Positions 11,096 to 21,208 of a stretch of 64,000 nt of DNA are shown piece by piece (position 1 is the first letter of the stretch; every line of letters starts with the position of its first letter). The stretch comes from Oryzias latipes. Lineage: Eukaryota > Chordata > Actinopteri > Beloniformes > Adrianichthyidae. Where the stretch lies: positions 23,556,160-23,620,159 of the forward strand of contig NC_019862.2 of the NCBI RefSeq assembly GCF_002234675.1, read 5' to 3'. Both the position numbers and the translations under genes were made by a program. A model generated the notes under the pieces. It was not told the DNA's origin. It saw only the letters and a program-made list of their open reading frames with translations, and did no database searches.

Positions 11096-11737
11096 GTTCT
11101 CTTCAGGCGTCGGCAACCCGCTGCTCCGGAGCCACATGCGGCTCTTTAGCGCTGCCCTAGTGGCTCCCTGGAGCATTTTCAAAAATGTTTGAAAATGTTA
11201 AAAGATGGGGGAGAGAATTGTATTTTTTTTTTAATGTGTTTTCTGTAAAAGGGAAAACAAGACACAAATATTCTTGACGTTTTCCAATGCTGCCAGAGCT
11301 TATAGAATAAAAATTGTGACGCCCGGCAGGTACGTCACTTGCAGCTAGAAGATGTGCACCAAGCTGTCAGCAAGTTGAACTGTCAGTCAACTGGGTGTTT
11401 CCAGTCGACTGGAAACAGTTAGTGTCCCTGGAATCGTACGATTCCATACAGTCTTACAGAGGTGGGACAAGTGAGGGAAGCTAATCGCGTTATAACCTTT
11501 ACGACATTACAAGTCTCATTTGTTTTTTTGAACACGCAACACACTGAACATTGAAGAGCAGTCATCAACCTCTCCCCATTCCACACTCATGGTACAACTG
11601 TAAGAAACAAACATAACAGGAAGAATAAACTTAGGTGGAACAACAAAACTGCCATATGAAAAGAAACGTGGGCAAACAGAAACGCTCATGCTGAGCCCTA
11701 ATTAGATCAGGAAACCGAGTCCCACAATCCTCTGCTG

Positions 11738-13388
11738 CTAACTGACCTAAAATGCACATGACCCCCACTACAGCCCCTAAGGCTATGAGGTTCCATTTGT
11801 GCCAAAAATATCAATACTATAAGGTTCCATTTGTGCCAAAAATATCAAAATGTGTTTTTTTGCGTCCACTGTTATGTCTTTGGTCCATTGTCTATGCTTC
11901 GGGCTCATTGTCTGTTTATTGAAAAAGTTCAGTTTACATTGGTTCATGTCTATTTACTACTAAGCAATATCTTCTGCATGGCCTGATTCTTTGATTATTA
12001 CTTTGTATTTACTTTGTGATGTATATGCTTGCTCCATGCTTAAACTTTGCATTTGTCTTTGTCCTTATCCCATGTCTAACTACGGCGTCAGGAAAGTCCT
12101 TAGCAACACTTGCTAGTGTCGTTTGCTACGTCGTTTCACGTGTCGTCAGGAAAATCCTTAGCAACCGTTGCTAGTGTCGTTTGCTACGTTGTCTCACCAT
12201 GTCGTGTCCTTAGATCTTGTTGTATTTCAAATTTTTTCAAAAGTTGTCAGAGAAGTCCTTTGTACGGTCGGTAAATTGTTTCCTGTATTATCACGGAACG
12301 AAACATGTTTTAAAAAAAACTTTATTGATAATCCTGCAAACGCGCACTGCCAGAAAGGGGGGGGGGGGGTGCATGCGAACAACGGTTTCGCGTTCCCGTG
12401 TAAAGTTATTTAGTTTTAAGTTATTTAGAATATGGCTTCAATTCAATCTTGTGATGAAACTATTATTTAAAAGTCTTTTGAAAAGTAACTGATCTTTATT
12501 CAATATGTTGTTACAAATCTGATGGATAAACGAGGAGCAGAGGCGCCCAAAAGAGCATTATAGTGGTCCACCTCATTGTCAAATAAAAATACATAACAGA
12601 TTGAAAAGAAAAGATCAAAATCCACTCAAAGATTTTGGGCCGTCTGCTCCTCTTTTAACCACCCGATTTGTGACAGCATGTTTGATAAAGATCAGCTATT
12701 TTTTAAAAGACTTAAATAGTAGTTTCATCTCCAGATTTAATTGAAGCTAGACTCTAGACCGGCTTTAATAAACATTTCTTTTTTCATTCCGTGGTAGTAC
12801 AGGAAACAATTTACTGGCCGTACAAAGGATTTTTCTGACGACATTGGCAAAATTTGAAAAACAACAAGATCTATGATCTAACGACAAGACACGGGGAAAC
12901 GTTGTAGCTAACGATAGTAGCAAACTTCGTAGCTAACGACAGTAGCAACGGTTGCTAAGGAGACGACAGGGTGCATAACAAAGACAAATGCAAAGTTTTA
13001 CACATAACGCATGAACCAATGTTCAATGAACTCGGTCAGTAGACATAGACAATGGACCAAAGACATAGACAGTGGACACAAAAACAGATTTTTGGCACAA
13101 ACGGAACCTCATATAAGGCTCATGGGAAGTGGGAGTTTTGGGGTAAAACCTTGAGTAAGAGTGTTGTGAACTGAACTGAGGTCCATGCTGTTTGGGCTGT
13201 TGGTGCGTGCTTCAATAAATGGACTTGCTCTTGATAATGAAATGTTGTTTCTCCGGCTGTTAATCTGTTTCTGAGATTGTTCCGGGTTATGTGGTGTATG
13301 AGACACGGACAGTTCTCCAAAGAAGTCTCTTGATAAGCTGTTTGACTGTTGCTACCCCGGTTGGGTGACATCTGGCTGGGTCATTACA
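11738..13388 (+). mobile_element. LTR fragment of a gypsy-like retroelement (fossil), interrupted
   Basis: Sequence on both sides of the foldback element (about 11738-11784 and 13113-13388) matches the LTR at 59385: AAGGCTCATGGGAAGTGGG, CCATGCTGTTTGG, AATAAATGG and a CGCTACCCC-like end. No internal coding region is attached. The left boundary is approximate. Old and broken. Confidence 0.55.
11785..13112. mobile_element. 1.3 kb foldback (long inverted repeat) element
   Basis: The left arm begins ATGAGGTTCCATTTGTGCCA, and its inverse ends the element at 13112. The arms run inward for roughly 0.5-0.75 kb each, with a centre near 12560-12640. The flanking TAAGGCT (11778-11784, 13114-13120) looks like a target duplication. 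The left end has a tandem duplication of about 35 bp. No transposase was seen. Confidence 0.72.
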
Positions 13389-14247
13389 ATATTGAACATC
13401 AACATTTCTGTCAACTGGGATTAGCGTCATAGTTTACCACTCACGTTTCTACCAGCAGGGCTTTTTTTGTATTACTTTCAGCAGACCGCTAAACAGGTGG
13501 CTGATGTAAATGAACCGCCGTCAGTTCCGTGCATTGCTTGATGAAGTTGAAAACGAATATTCTGATCTCCTGTTACACAACAAAGACCGATGGCTGTCCA
13601 GGGGTGACGTTTTGCGTCACTTTGTCGTCTGTTTAGAACACGTGAAAACATTCCTGAAAAGCAAAGACCTGAACTACCCGCAACTGGAAGACACTGAGTG
13701 GCTCGAAAAGCTGCACTTATTGGTGGATATGACTGACAGGCCACCTAAACGAGCTGAATGAAAGTCTGCAGGTGCCGCAAATGCTTGAAGCTGTTCTGTC
13801 ATTCCAGCGCAGCTGACTGTCATGGGGCATGCACGTTCCATTTAATTGTTTTGTATTCGAATCCTCAAAGTAAAAATGACATCAAAAATTGGATTTCTTT
13901 ATTACATTTCTTTAATTTTATCAAAGCAATGAAACATAATTCATTGATATGTGATGAAGTTAAACTTGCACAACAGAGCAGTCACGTGACGCGTCGTTCT
14001 CCGCAGAATGCACAAATAAACACTTAATCGTTAATTCTCATTATGTATTTGTAGCAACTTAGTCATTTTGACAGCACGCTAATATAGATACATATTGCAT
14101 GTGTTACCTTCATTATAGGGCTTTTAATGTTTTGCGGCTCAAGACATGTTTGTTTTTGTTTTTTTCGTCCAATTTGGCTCTTTCAACATTTTGGGTTGCC
14201 GACCCCTGGTTCTCTTTGTCTTATTGGTGTCTGTTCTTGTCCATCAG

Positions 14248-15556
14248 TTCTTCTCAGACTCTGTCCAAACTGGAGGCCCTGGAGTGTCACTTCACCTGGG
14301 TCAAGGAAACCACCAGATCACAGCTGTTGCGCATGAGGGTCCGGCTTGAGGACATTGGGACAGATGAGGGAAATTTTTGGTTGGGTTCCATTTACAACTT
14401 GTGGGGGTTTGTCCTCTATGAGCTGGGCTCTAGCAAAGACGGCCATCAGTACTTCAGAAAGGCCACAGAAACCTTACAACGGCTGAGGAAGGAAGATGAG
14501 GGTCCCTGGCTGATGGTGAACTATGGAAATCTAGCCTGGCTGCACCATCATCTTGGAGAAGAGGCAAAGAGTCAAGATTACTTGTCAAAGGTTGAAGCTC
14601 TCAAAAGTAAATTCTCATCTCCATCCCAGGATGAGCTCCACCCAGAGATCTACGCTGAAAAAGCCTGGACTCTGATGAAGTTTGGTAAAGATAATCAGCT
14701 GCTAGCTGCAGATTACTTTCAGAGATCCTTCAAGATGCAGCCAGACATGGTGCAGTGGCAGTCCAGCCGTGTGATTGTACTGGCTAGTGCTGCTAAGCAC
14801 AGTGACACAGGCCTGAGTGATGACCTAATGCAGGAAATTAGAACAGCCCGAGAGCAGGATCCAGAGAATCTGTACGTGGCTGCTGTGGAGCTTAAGGAAA
14901 GAAGCAATAAAGGAGAATCAGTGAAAGATGAGGCGGAGACGCTGGGTCAAAAGATCCTTCTGCAGCCTGTCAGCAGCTACAGTGGCCTGAAACCCCTCCT
15001 GAGGCTGTACAGGGAGCTGGGCTCGCTGGATAAGGCCATCGTTCTGACAGAGGAGGCCTTGGAGCGGCATCCTGATGAGCGCTACCTGAAGAGATGCGCC
15101 TCTCTCTGCTACAAATGGAAAGTCCTCAGGTTCACAGCTGATCAAGCAGACCAACGTACGATTGAGAGAGCCATAAAGCTGCATGATGAGGTCATTGATC
15201 TTTACCCAGACTCATCATTTGTGAAGAAGATTGACCTGGCATGTGTTCAGGCAAAGTCGAGTCAGGGCCGTGAGATAGCATACCAGATGTTCCAAGACCT
15301 GCTTGCAAGGAGAGACCTGGATTCTGATGACAAGCAGCTGCTATACTACAACTACGCCAGATACCTCCACTTCGACCGTCAGGACAGTAATGAGTCCATT
15401 CGGTATCACATGAAGTCAGCAAAGATTCAAAACAGTACATTTTATGGGAAACTAAGCGTCAAAATCCTCCAGAAAATATGCAAGAGAGGAAGGAGCAGGA
15501 TGTGCACAGAAATCAGGACGTTTCTGGAAAACCTACCAGAAGACAATTCTGAATGA
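14248..15556 (+). CDS. IFIT: IFIT copy 1, exon 2 (interferon-induced TPR protein)
   Basis: IFITs are cytosolic, interferon-induced TPR proteins. In mammals several bind viral-type RNA 5' ends and block translation. Joined to ATGAG at 9580, this exon gives a 437-residue protein (human IFIT1 is about 478). Visible features: the family signature CHFTW at 15-19; helical TPR pairs at about 49-82, 93-126, 137-170, 249-283 and 307-340; and a basic C-terminal part (KRGRSRMC). The acceptor is CCATCAG, so the exon starts at 14248. The open frame upstream to 14099 is intron read-through and is rejected. This is the most divergent copy (for example LLRMRVRL at 28-35 and the 376-399 segment). No stop or frameshift. 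Which fish IFIT subtype it is cannot be told from here. Confidence 0.92.
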
Positions 15557-15829
15557 GGTTTTGCCAACATATGGTTCATATCTAAACCTCTGAAGATGCT
15601 TTACCTTTTCATTTATGTGGGGGATTATAGGTATTTCTATTATTGTAGTTGCCGTTGGTTGAGATGTAGAAATGTATCACATTGAAGATGTATAAAACAG
15701 GAATTTAAAGTTGACTAATGTGAAATTCTTGTAACTTGGCTGACGTTTTGCATTACTTTTTCTTAATAGCAAGTTAACTTTTATCCCACATATCAAGCAG
15801 GTGATTAAAACTGTTTTTTTTCCTCTTAG
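15557..15829 (+). other. IFIT copy 1 3' UTR
   Basis: Closely matches the sequence after the stop codon in copies 2 and 4 (CCTCTGAAGATGCTTTA, GGGGGATTATAGGT). Copy 4 has ATTAAA at the equivalent of about 15703; here the motif reads TTTAAA, so the poly(A) site is uncertain. Confidence 0.6.
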
Positions 15830-16345
15830 AAATCTGGCTAGGGTCAATATGGAGATACTAATGCATGCTTTTATTGATTATTGTAACTCTCTGCTGGCTG
15901 GTTTTCACAAAAAACATTAAGAACCTTCCCCTCCTTTTTATATTTTCACTTTTATTTTAATTTTTTTATTTCCAGAGCTTCCTCAGTTGGATCCTCCCCC
16001 TTTGGGTCGGCTGCTGTTCATCAGCTGCAGCTCTATATGGGGACCTGCATCTCCACCTTACTGTGGTGATGCTGGTTCTCTGCCTGTGATGCTGCATCTG
16101 GCTGTCTATCCAGCATCACAGACAGGGACGTTCCAAATATTAACATTTACACCAACAAATGTTTTCCGTGCTCAGCCTCTTTCCCAAATGTTTATCTCCA
16201 TCATTTAAGGGGGTGGGAGGCTTGAATGGGATTAGGGGTTCTGTGGGGGTCGGGGACTTTCTTTTTATTTTGTTGTGCTTGTTTTATGTGTGTTCTGGTG
16301 TAAAGCACTTTGTGTTATGTTCTAAATGAAAGTGCTATATAAAGA
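15830..16345 (+). mobile_element. LINE fragment (L2/CR1-like 3' end)
   Basis: Codes a broken MHAFIDYCNSLLAGF-like reverse transcriptase tail near 15857-15905. It ends with AAAGCACTTTGTGTTATGTT and GTGCTATATAAAG, the usual 3' end of this LINE group. A nearly identical copy follows IFIT copy 3 (42005-42506), and remnants follow copy 2, so it predates the duplication. Confidence 0.65.
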
Positions 16346-16879
16346 CTGATTTGATTGTTTAGTGTATTGATCCTGTAGAATAACTCTTCAACTCACATGA
16401 TTGAATCCTTAATAAACATTTAACCAACAAAACTTTATTCTGGTCATTTGAATTTATTAAACTCTTATATAGGCGGTGTGTGGATTTGATTTTTTTCTTA
16501 CAGGCTACTCAAGAAAATGAATTGTTTTGAAATCCTACTCCAATCATCTTTTGATTTATTTTCAATCATTCCAGTGTTATTTTTTATTATGTTTTATAGC
16601 CGGAAAAAAAAAAAACTATTGTTCTTTAGGGCAGTTTCAGCAGAGCAGCAGTAGTTCATTAGAGGTTCTAGCCCCGCCCCCTGTGCCCACTGCCAGAAAC
16701 AGTAAATTATGAATCGTCCTGCTGTGATCATTAAGATTTGATACAAAATCTGAATACACAGATTAATATTATTAGTTAATATACTATTTTACTATCACTA
16801 GATTTTTTTTATTCCCCATTTAGGCTGGTCTTGACATCATAACTTATGGGTTTCCCAAGTGAGCACTAATCACACGACC
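16346..16879. other. Duplicated spacer downstream of IFIT copy 1
   Basis: Shared with 37620-37950, 42510-42740 and 44900-45135 (for example GAATTGTTTTGAAGTCC, CACTGCCAGAAACAGTAAAT). Part of it also forms the sequence upstream of IFIT copy 1. It contains AATAAA-type motifs that could end transcripts. No coding potential was seen. Confidence 0.5.
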
Positions 16880-17900
16880 ATCCTGAATAATAATAATAAT
16901 AGATTTTATTTATAATACACCTATCATCAAACATAACCTCAAAGTGCTACAAGATATGTAAAAAATGAAAACTTAATGGAAATTAGCACATAGTAATACA
17001 AAACTTACTTAAACTATAAAAGTAGCACTAAATAGGCTCAATAATAAAACCATCAGCAATGATAGGCATTTTAACGTAGAAATGTCTTTAAAACAGCTTT
17101 AAAAGACTCCAGGGTCTGTGATGTTCTGAAATGAACAGGAAGGGAGTTCCAAAGCCTTGGTCGAACAAAACAAAATGCTCCGTCTCCCATCGTACAGATC
17201 CTAGTGGGGGGTACCTGAAGAAGGAAACTGCCTGATGAACGCAGGGAACAGGAATGTTTTCTGGGGTGAGGAGTTCCTGAAGGTATGGTGGTGTCTGACC
17301 GGCCACGTGTTTGTAAGTGACAATTAGAAGTTTATATTCAATCTGGGATAAATAGGTGATGTGCTGATCTTTCCTGACTCCTTTTAGGATTCTGGCTGCA
17401 CTGATTTGGATGTATTGAATTGTTTTTATATTATTGTTGGGAATCCCTCAAAAAAGGCAGTTGCAGTAGTCCAACCTTGAGGAGATAAAGGCATGGACAA
17501 GTGTTTCTGCGTCAGAAAATGGTAGAAGGGGCCAGAGTTTGGAGATGTTTCGTAGGTGGTGGAATGAGGTCTTATGTAGATCCTTGAGGAGGAAACAGTG
17601 ATGACCTGACTGTTGAATGTGAACTGGGATATTGAGGAGGAATGAATCTGGTAATAATTTAAATCTCTATTTCAGGAAGAAATGGTGAATTTGGTTTGGG
17701 TGGCCAATATAGAAGCATTGTTATGGAATATGGGGGCTTCCATTTAAAGGCTAAGCATTCAACGGAGGCAAAGTCAGGCATGGTAGTGGAGAAAGTAGTT
17801 AGATCAGCCCGATTACTAACGGCTAAACCACCCCCATGTCCAGAACTGCAGGCTTTCTCCATGTAGCTGTAACTCTCCTCATCCATGATCAAAATATGAT
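16880..17900 (-). mobile_element. Internally deleted LINE (CR1/L2-like), minus strand
   Basis: Read on the minus strand, an endonuclease-like piece (YSYMEKACSSGHGGGLAVSN, about 17660-17890) precedes a reverse transcriptase C-terminal piece (AGQTPPYLQELLTPENIP, 17088-17306). The 3' end is an ATT-type microsatellite (AATAAT run at 16886-16901). Most of the ORF is missing. The same block recurs at 45140-46110. Confidence 0.7.
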
Positions 17901-18136
17901 CATATTTAAAGGAGTTTTATTTGAAAAAGATTGTGCATTTACTAATTCCATTTTGGCATAAGACAGATCTGATGGTTGCTGTGGCTGTAAACTCCGTAGC
18001 ACAGTGTAGTCCACTCAATGTTCTCTGTTCCACCCAGAGCTTCTTGGAGAGGGGAGGGAGAGGGTGCGCCAGTGATCTAATGACGTGGTAAGGGTGAAAC
18101 GTGTGAGGCCAGGATAGAATAAAGTTCATACGTGCC

Positions 18137-20818
18137 TTGTTTCAGCAAAATGTCATTTCTGTTCCTTCTGCTGTCTTCTATTGGAGAAAATTTATTCCTG
18201 ACTTGCCCTGGAAAAATATTTGGACCCTGCATCAGAAATTATTAATCAATAACAAGATGAGAGATGTCTCCTACAAACTTTTACTTGGAATGTATCCCAC
18301 TAATCAATACATGCTAAGATATAAGACGATTGACCCCAACCGTACTCTCTGTAAACAACACCCAGAAACAATCAGTCACCTGTTTTGGAATTGTAATATT
18401 ACAAAAAAATGTGTACATGTTTTATAAATCACAAATGTGACTCACAATTCAGATGAAATTTGAATGTATATCATATTTGGCCTACACGAAAAGAACACAA
18501 AATTAAACATAAAATTGGCAATTAATCTAATTATAATATTTGGTAAGTTTCGTATACACCAATTATTATTTTCTTCATCGCAACTATTTTTCCCTGTAAT
18601 AATTAAAGAAAAAGAATCTTATTTACCCTTCCTCTGGTGTTAGCTTTCTACTGCCATCTGTGGTGTTGGCGGGTCATTTTGGACCCGTGTATTGAATCAG
18701 TCATAAAATACCCTAAAAAACAATCTTTTATCATCCAATGTTTTTCTTAACTCTTCTTTAGCTGTTTGGGATCCCTTTTCCATGAAAAGATTGGTTTTAA
18801 TGTTTTTTGTTGTCCTCTGGGCCTTTGTTTTTAACAGCATACCCCTCGTTTTCAATGTCTAAAAAGTGGTCAAATGAACCTTAAGAGAAGAAGGCAACAA
18901 AATAATCAGTAGTTCTGTTACCTGAGTGTAACTGAGAGATATTAAAACACATTTCTTAAATGTTCAACAACAAAAAAAAATTAATTTTAATACTATCAAA
19001 TATAGTAACATCTATGGTGTTTCGGGTCATTTTTGACCCGTATATATTTACTTCAAGAAAAGGGCAAAAACAAGTCTTTTTCTTCCACACAATAGAACTT
19101 CAATACAATATTTAACAATATGAAAAACAGAACATTCATAAATATTAAAAAATTACAATAAAAAAAAGATTTGCCAAGTCAAATAAACAACAACCAATCG
19201 AGAAAATCACACCAAATGAAATCAAGTACTTGTTCTATAAATACTCTGTGCAAAGAACATGCCTGTGTGTGTTTAGATGCATGTGTTGCAAAAAGTTTCA
19301 CTTTTAGTGTGTTCTTTGCAGATATATTTGTTGTAGGTGAAGCACACTATGTAGGTTTTTCTGTCCATATTGCTAGGGCAAACCTGACACCTCTTTCTTT
19401 TTGAGTGAGGTGGTCTCACTGGCATTGTGGCTGTGGCTGTGGATGGAGTGCTTGAGGCAGGGCTGGCTTCTGAGGGGGAAGGTGATGCTGATGCTCTTCT
19501 TGTTGCTGTGGATGGCGGGCTTGGTGACCCCTGCAGCTGTCTGACCAAGTCTGCAGCAGCTGGGTCTCGGGGCACCCGTTCCCATTGCTCAATGTGCGGC
19601 TTGACAAGGGAATTCCCGAGCTCCTCAAGAAACATTCTCCGCTTGGTGTTTTGGGTTGAATTCCACCCTTGGTGAAACACAAATGCATTGTATGCAGACA
19701 CATTGAAGATGTTGTAAAACACAACCATTGGCCATCTCCTGGTCATTCGCTGGCAAGTGTAGGTGGCAGTCAGCTTGTTCAGATTATCCACTCCTCTTTT
19801 GTTTTTGTTGTAGTCCAGGATGATTATGGGCTTTTTGTCACTTCTTGATGACAGCAGCATGTTTGTGAAGAGTGGACATCAGTATCCCACTCCGTCATTT
19901 TTTTGGACAGTATGAACTGTGCTCCAATGGATGTTGCCACCTTTGGATTGGAATGATTCAGCAGGAGCAGCTTCAGCACCAGTGACCTCCTCTTCAGACT
20001 GATCAGTTGTGTCTGTTTCTTCCAATTGGTACTCCACATCATCTTCGTTCTCAGAGGCCTGCTCATCTCCATCGCTAAAATCTTGTGTGTCCTCTGCCTC
20101 ATTTGCAGCAAAGATGTGATCCAAAACTTCATTTACATTGAACCTTCTCCTCATTTTTGCATCCTGTCCGTTGGTGATGTGTACTCTGCAAGTCACCACC
20201 TCTGCACTCAAATGGCTTGACAACCCTGGACATGTCTCCCATTGTTTGTTCATGCAAAAAGCTAAGGAGAAAAGCCCCTAAATGAAGCTCAAGTGGTTGG
20301 AGTAAGAGGCTGTTGGTTGATTGTGTGTTTATGATTTAATTTTTTGTCATTTTTTATTGTTTTATAATCGAAAATTTTAACCGGGTCAAAAATGACCCGA
20401 ACACCACAAAAGTCATTTTTTTCACCGGCGCACTTTATAATTTAGTAAAAAAAAAAAAAAAGGTTTTATTTTGTTTTAATGGAAGTCCCTGACAAAGTCA
20501 AAAAGTTTCAACGCAAAAAACAAATGTATGAAGTACTTTCATGCATGCTAAAATTCAAAACGGGTCCGTAGGGACCCTAACACCATAGGAAGGTTACACA
20601 CTAGTTCTAATATCTTAAACATAAAAGGCCATACGTAGTTATGAAAAATGACTGTTTTTGAACATTTTTAGTGTATAGTAATCTGTTTTGTAATATTTCT
20701 TTCTCATGCTTTTACCATCCCATGCATTCTCAGTCTATGACTAATGTTCTTTTCATGCAAATTTGTTCTATATGCTTTTAACAATAAAGTTTTATATTAA
20801 AAAAAGTTGCCAATTGAA
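18137..20818 (+). mobile_element. L1-like LINE 3' fragment, split by piggyBac
   Basis: 18137-18420 codes an L1-type C-terminal segment (PWKNIWTLHQKLLINNKMRD, LLLGMYPTNQYMLRYK, TLCKQHPETISHLFWNC) with the L1-type Cys-Cys-His-Cys knuckle. The 3' end continues at 20598-20818, with AATAAA and an A-rich tail. Sister fragments lie at 38565-39100, 46345-51150 and 59186-59384, one after each IFIT gene. Confidence 0.72.
18627..20593 (-). mobile_element. Internally deleted piggyBac transposon, flanked by TTAC
   Basis: Ends CCTTCCTCTGGTGTTAG and (inverted) CTAACACCATAGGAAGG. Both sides carry TTAC (18623-18626, 20594-20597) rather than the canonical TTAA. The minus strand codes an N-terminal acidic part (RRRFNVNEVLDHIFAANEAE; 20253-19879) and a C-terminal part (VDNLNKLTATYTCQRMTRRW; 19860-19273). 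The latter ends in the piggyBac Cys-rich zinc-binding domain (CQVCP...YICKEH...CNTC). The central part with the catalytic aspartates is absent, so it cannot move by itself. Empty sites are visible near 38890 and 50450. Confidence 0.9.
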
Positions 20819-21208
20819 TAAAGTTGTTTTCATTCCTCATATCAAGTAATGATCATTTAAAGAACATAAAAATTAAAAAGTAAAGTAAAGCAAAACAGGA
20901 ATGGTTAAAATACTTTAAAAAAAAGAAAATATATATTTAAAAGATAAAATGTAACAAATATATAAAAAAGGGGTTAATGCAAATAGACACCCAGGTTATC
21001 CGAAGATACATAACCTCTTTGTGTAATAGTAAAACCTGTCCAACACAAAAGGCCTTCAGTTCTCATCTGTTCGCTCAGTTGTTGAACAGAATGAGTAAAA
21101 AAAAAAAAAAAAAAACAGGAATAGGGTTAAGAAAATTCACTTCCTCCCATTCCATTTCAAACAAATAATTACGGTAAACTCTTTTTGACAAACTTATCAC
21201 TAAATATC
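20819..21208. other. Conserved inter-IFIT spacer
   Basis: Recurs at 39101-39490 and 51150-51480 (CACCCAGGTTATCCGAAGAT, CTTCAGTTCTCATCTGTTCG). It marks the junction between tandem units, just upstream of the next IFIT promoter. Its function is unknown. Confidence 0.6.

Larger units (their letters stand above)
11104..14208 (+). mobile_element. hAT-superfamily transposon with 8-bp target duplication
   Basis: Ends CAGGCGTCGGCAACCC and (inverted) GGGTTGCCGACCCCTG, flanked by a perfect 8-bp duplication GTTCTCTT (11096-11103, 14209-14216). The empty site is visible in the other three IFIT introns. An internal frame at 13510-13761 resembles a hAT/Charlie-type transposase piece (LLHNKDRWLSRGDVLRHFVV, then LEDTEWLEKLHLLVDMT). 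The rest of the transposase is gone. It carries a nested LTR fragment, which itself carries a foldback element. Confidence 0.85.

Noticed and set aside
14099-14247. Upstream extension of the IFIT copy 1 open frame (also 40543-40664 and 56561-56691)
   Set aside because: It is intron sequence read in frame. The pyrimidine tract, the CAG acceptor and the conserved ATGAG mini-exon show that coding begins at exon 2 position 1 after the splice.
14719-15440. Minus-strand open frames antisense to IFIT exon 2 in all four copies
   Set aside because: They recur only because the sense strand is conserved. They have no domain and no splice or start context.
19427-19675. Plus-strand open frame in the piggyBac element
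   Set aside because: Antisense to the clear piggyBac C-terminal coding sequence.
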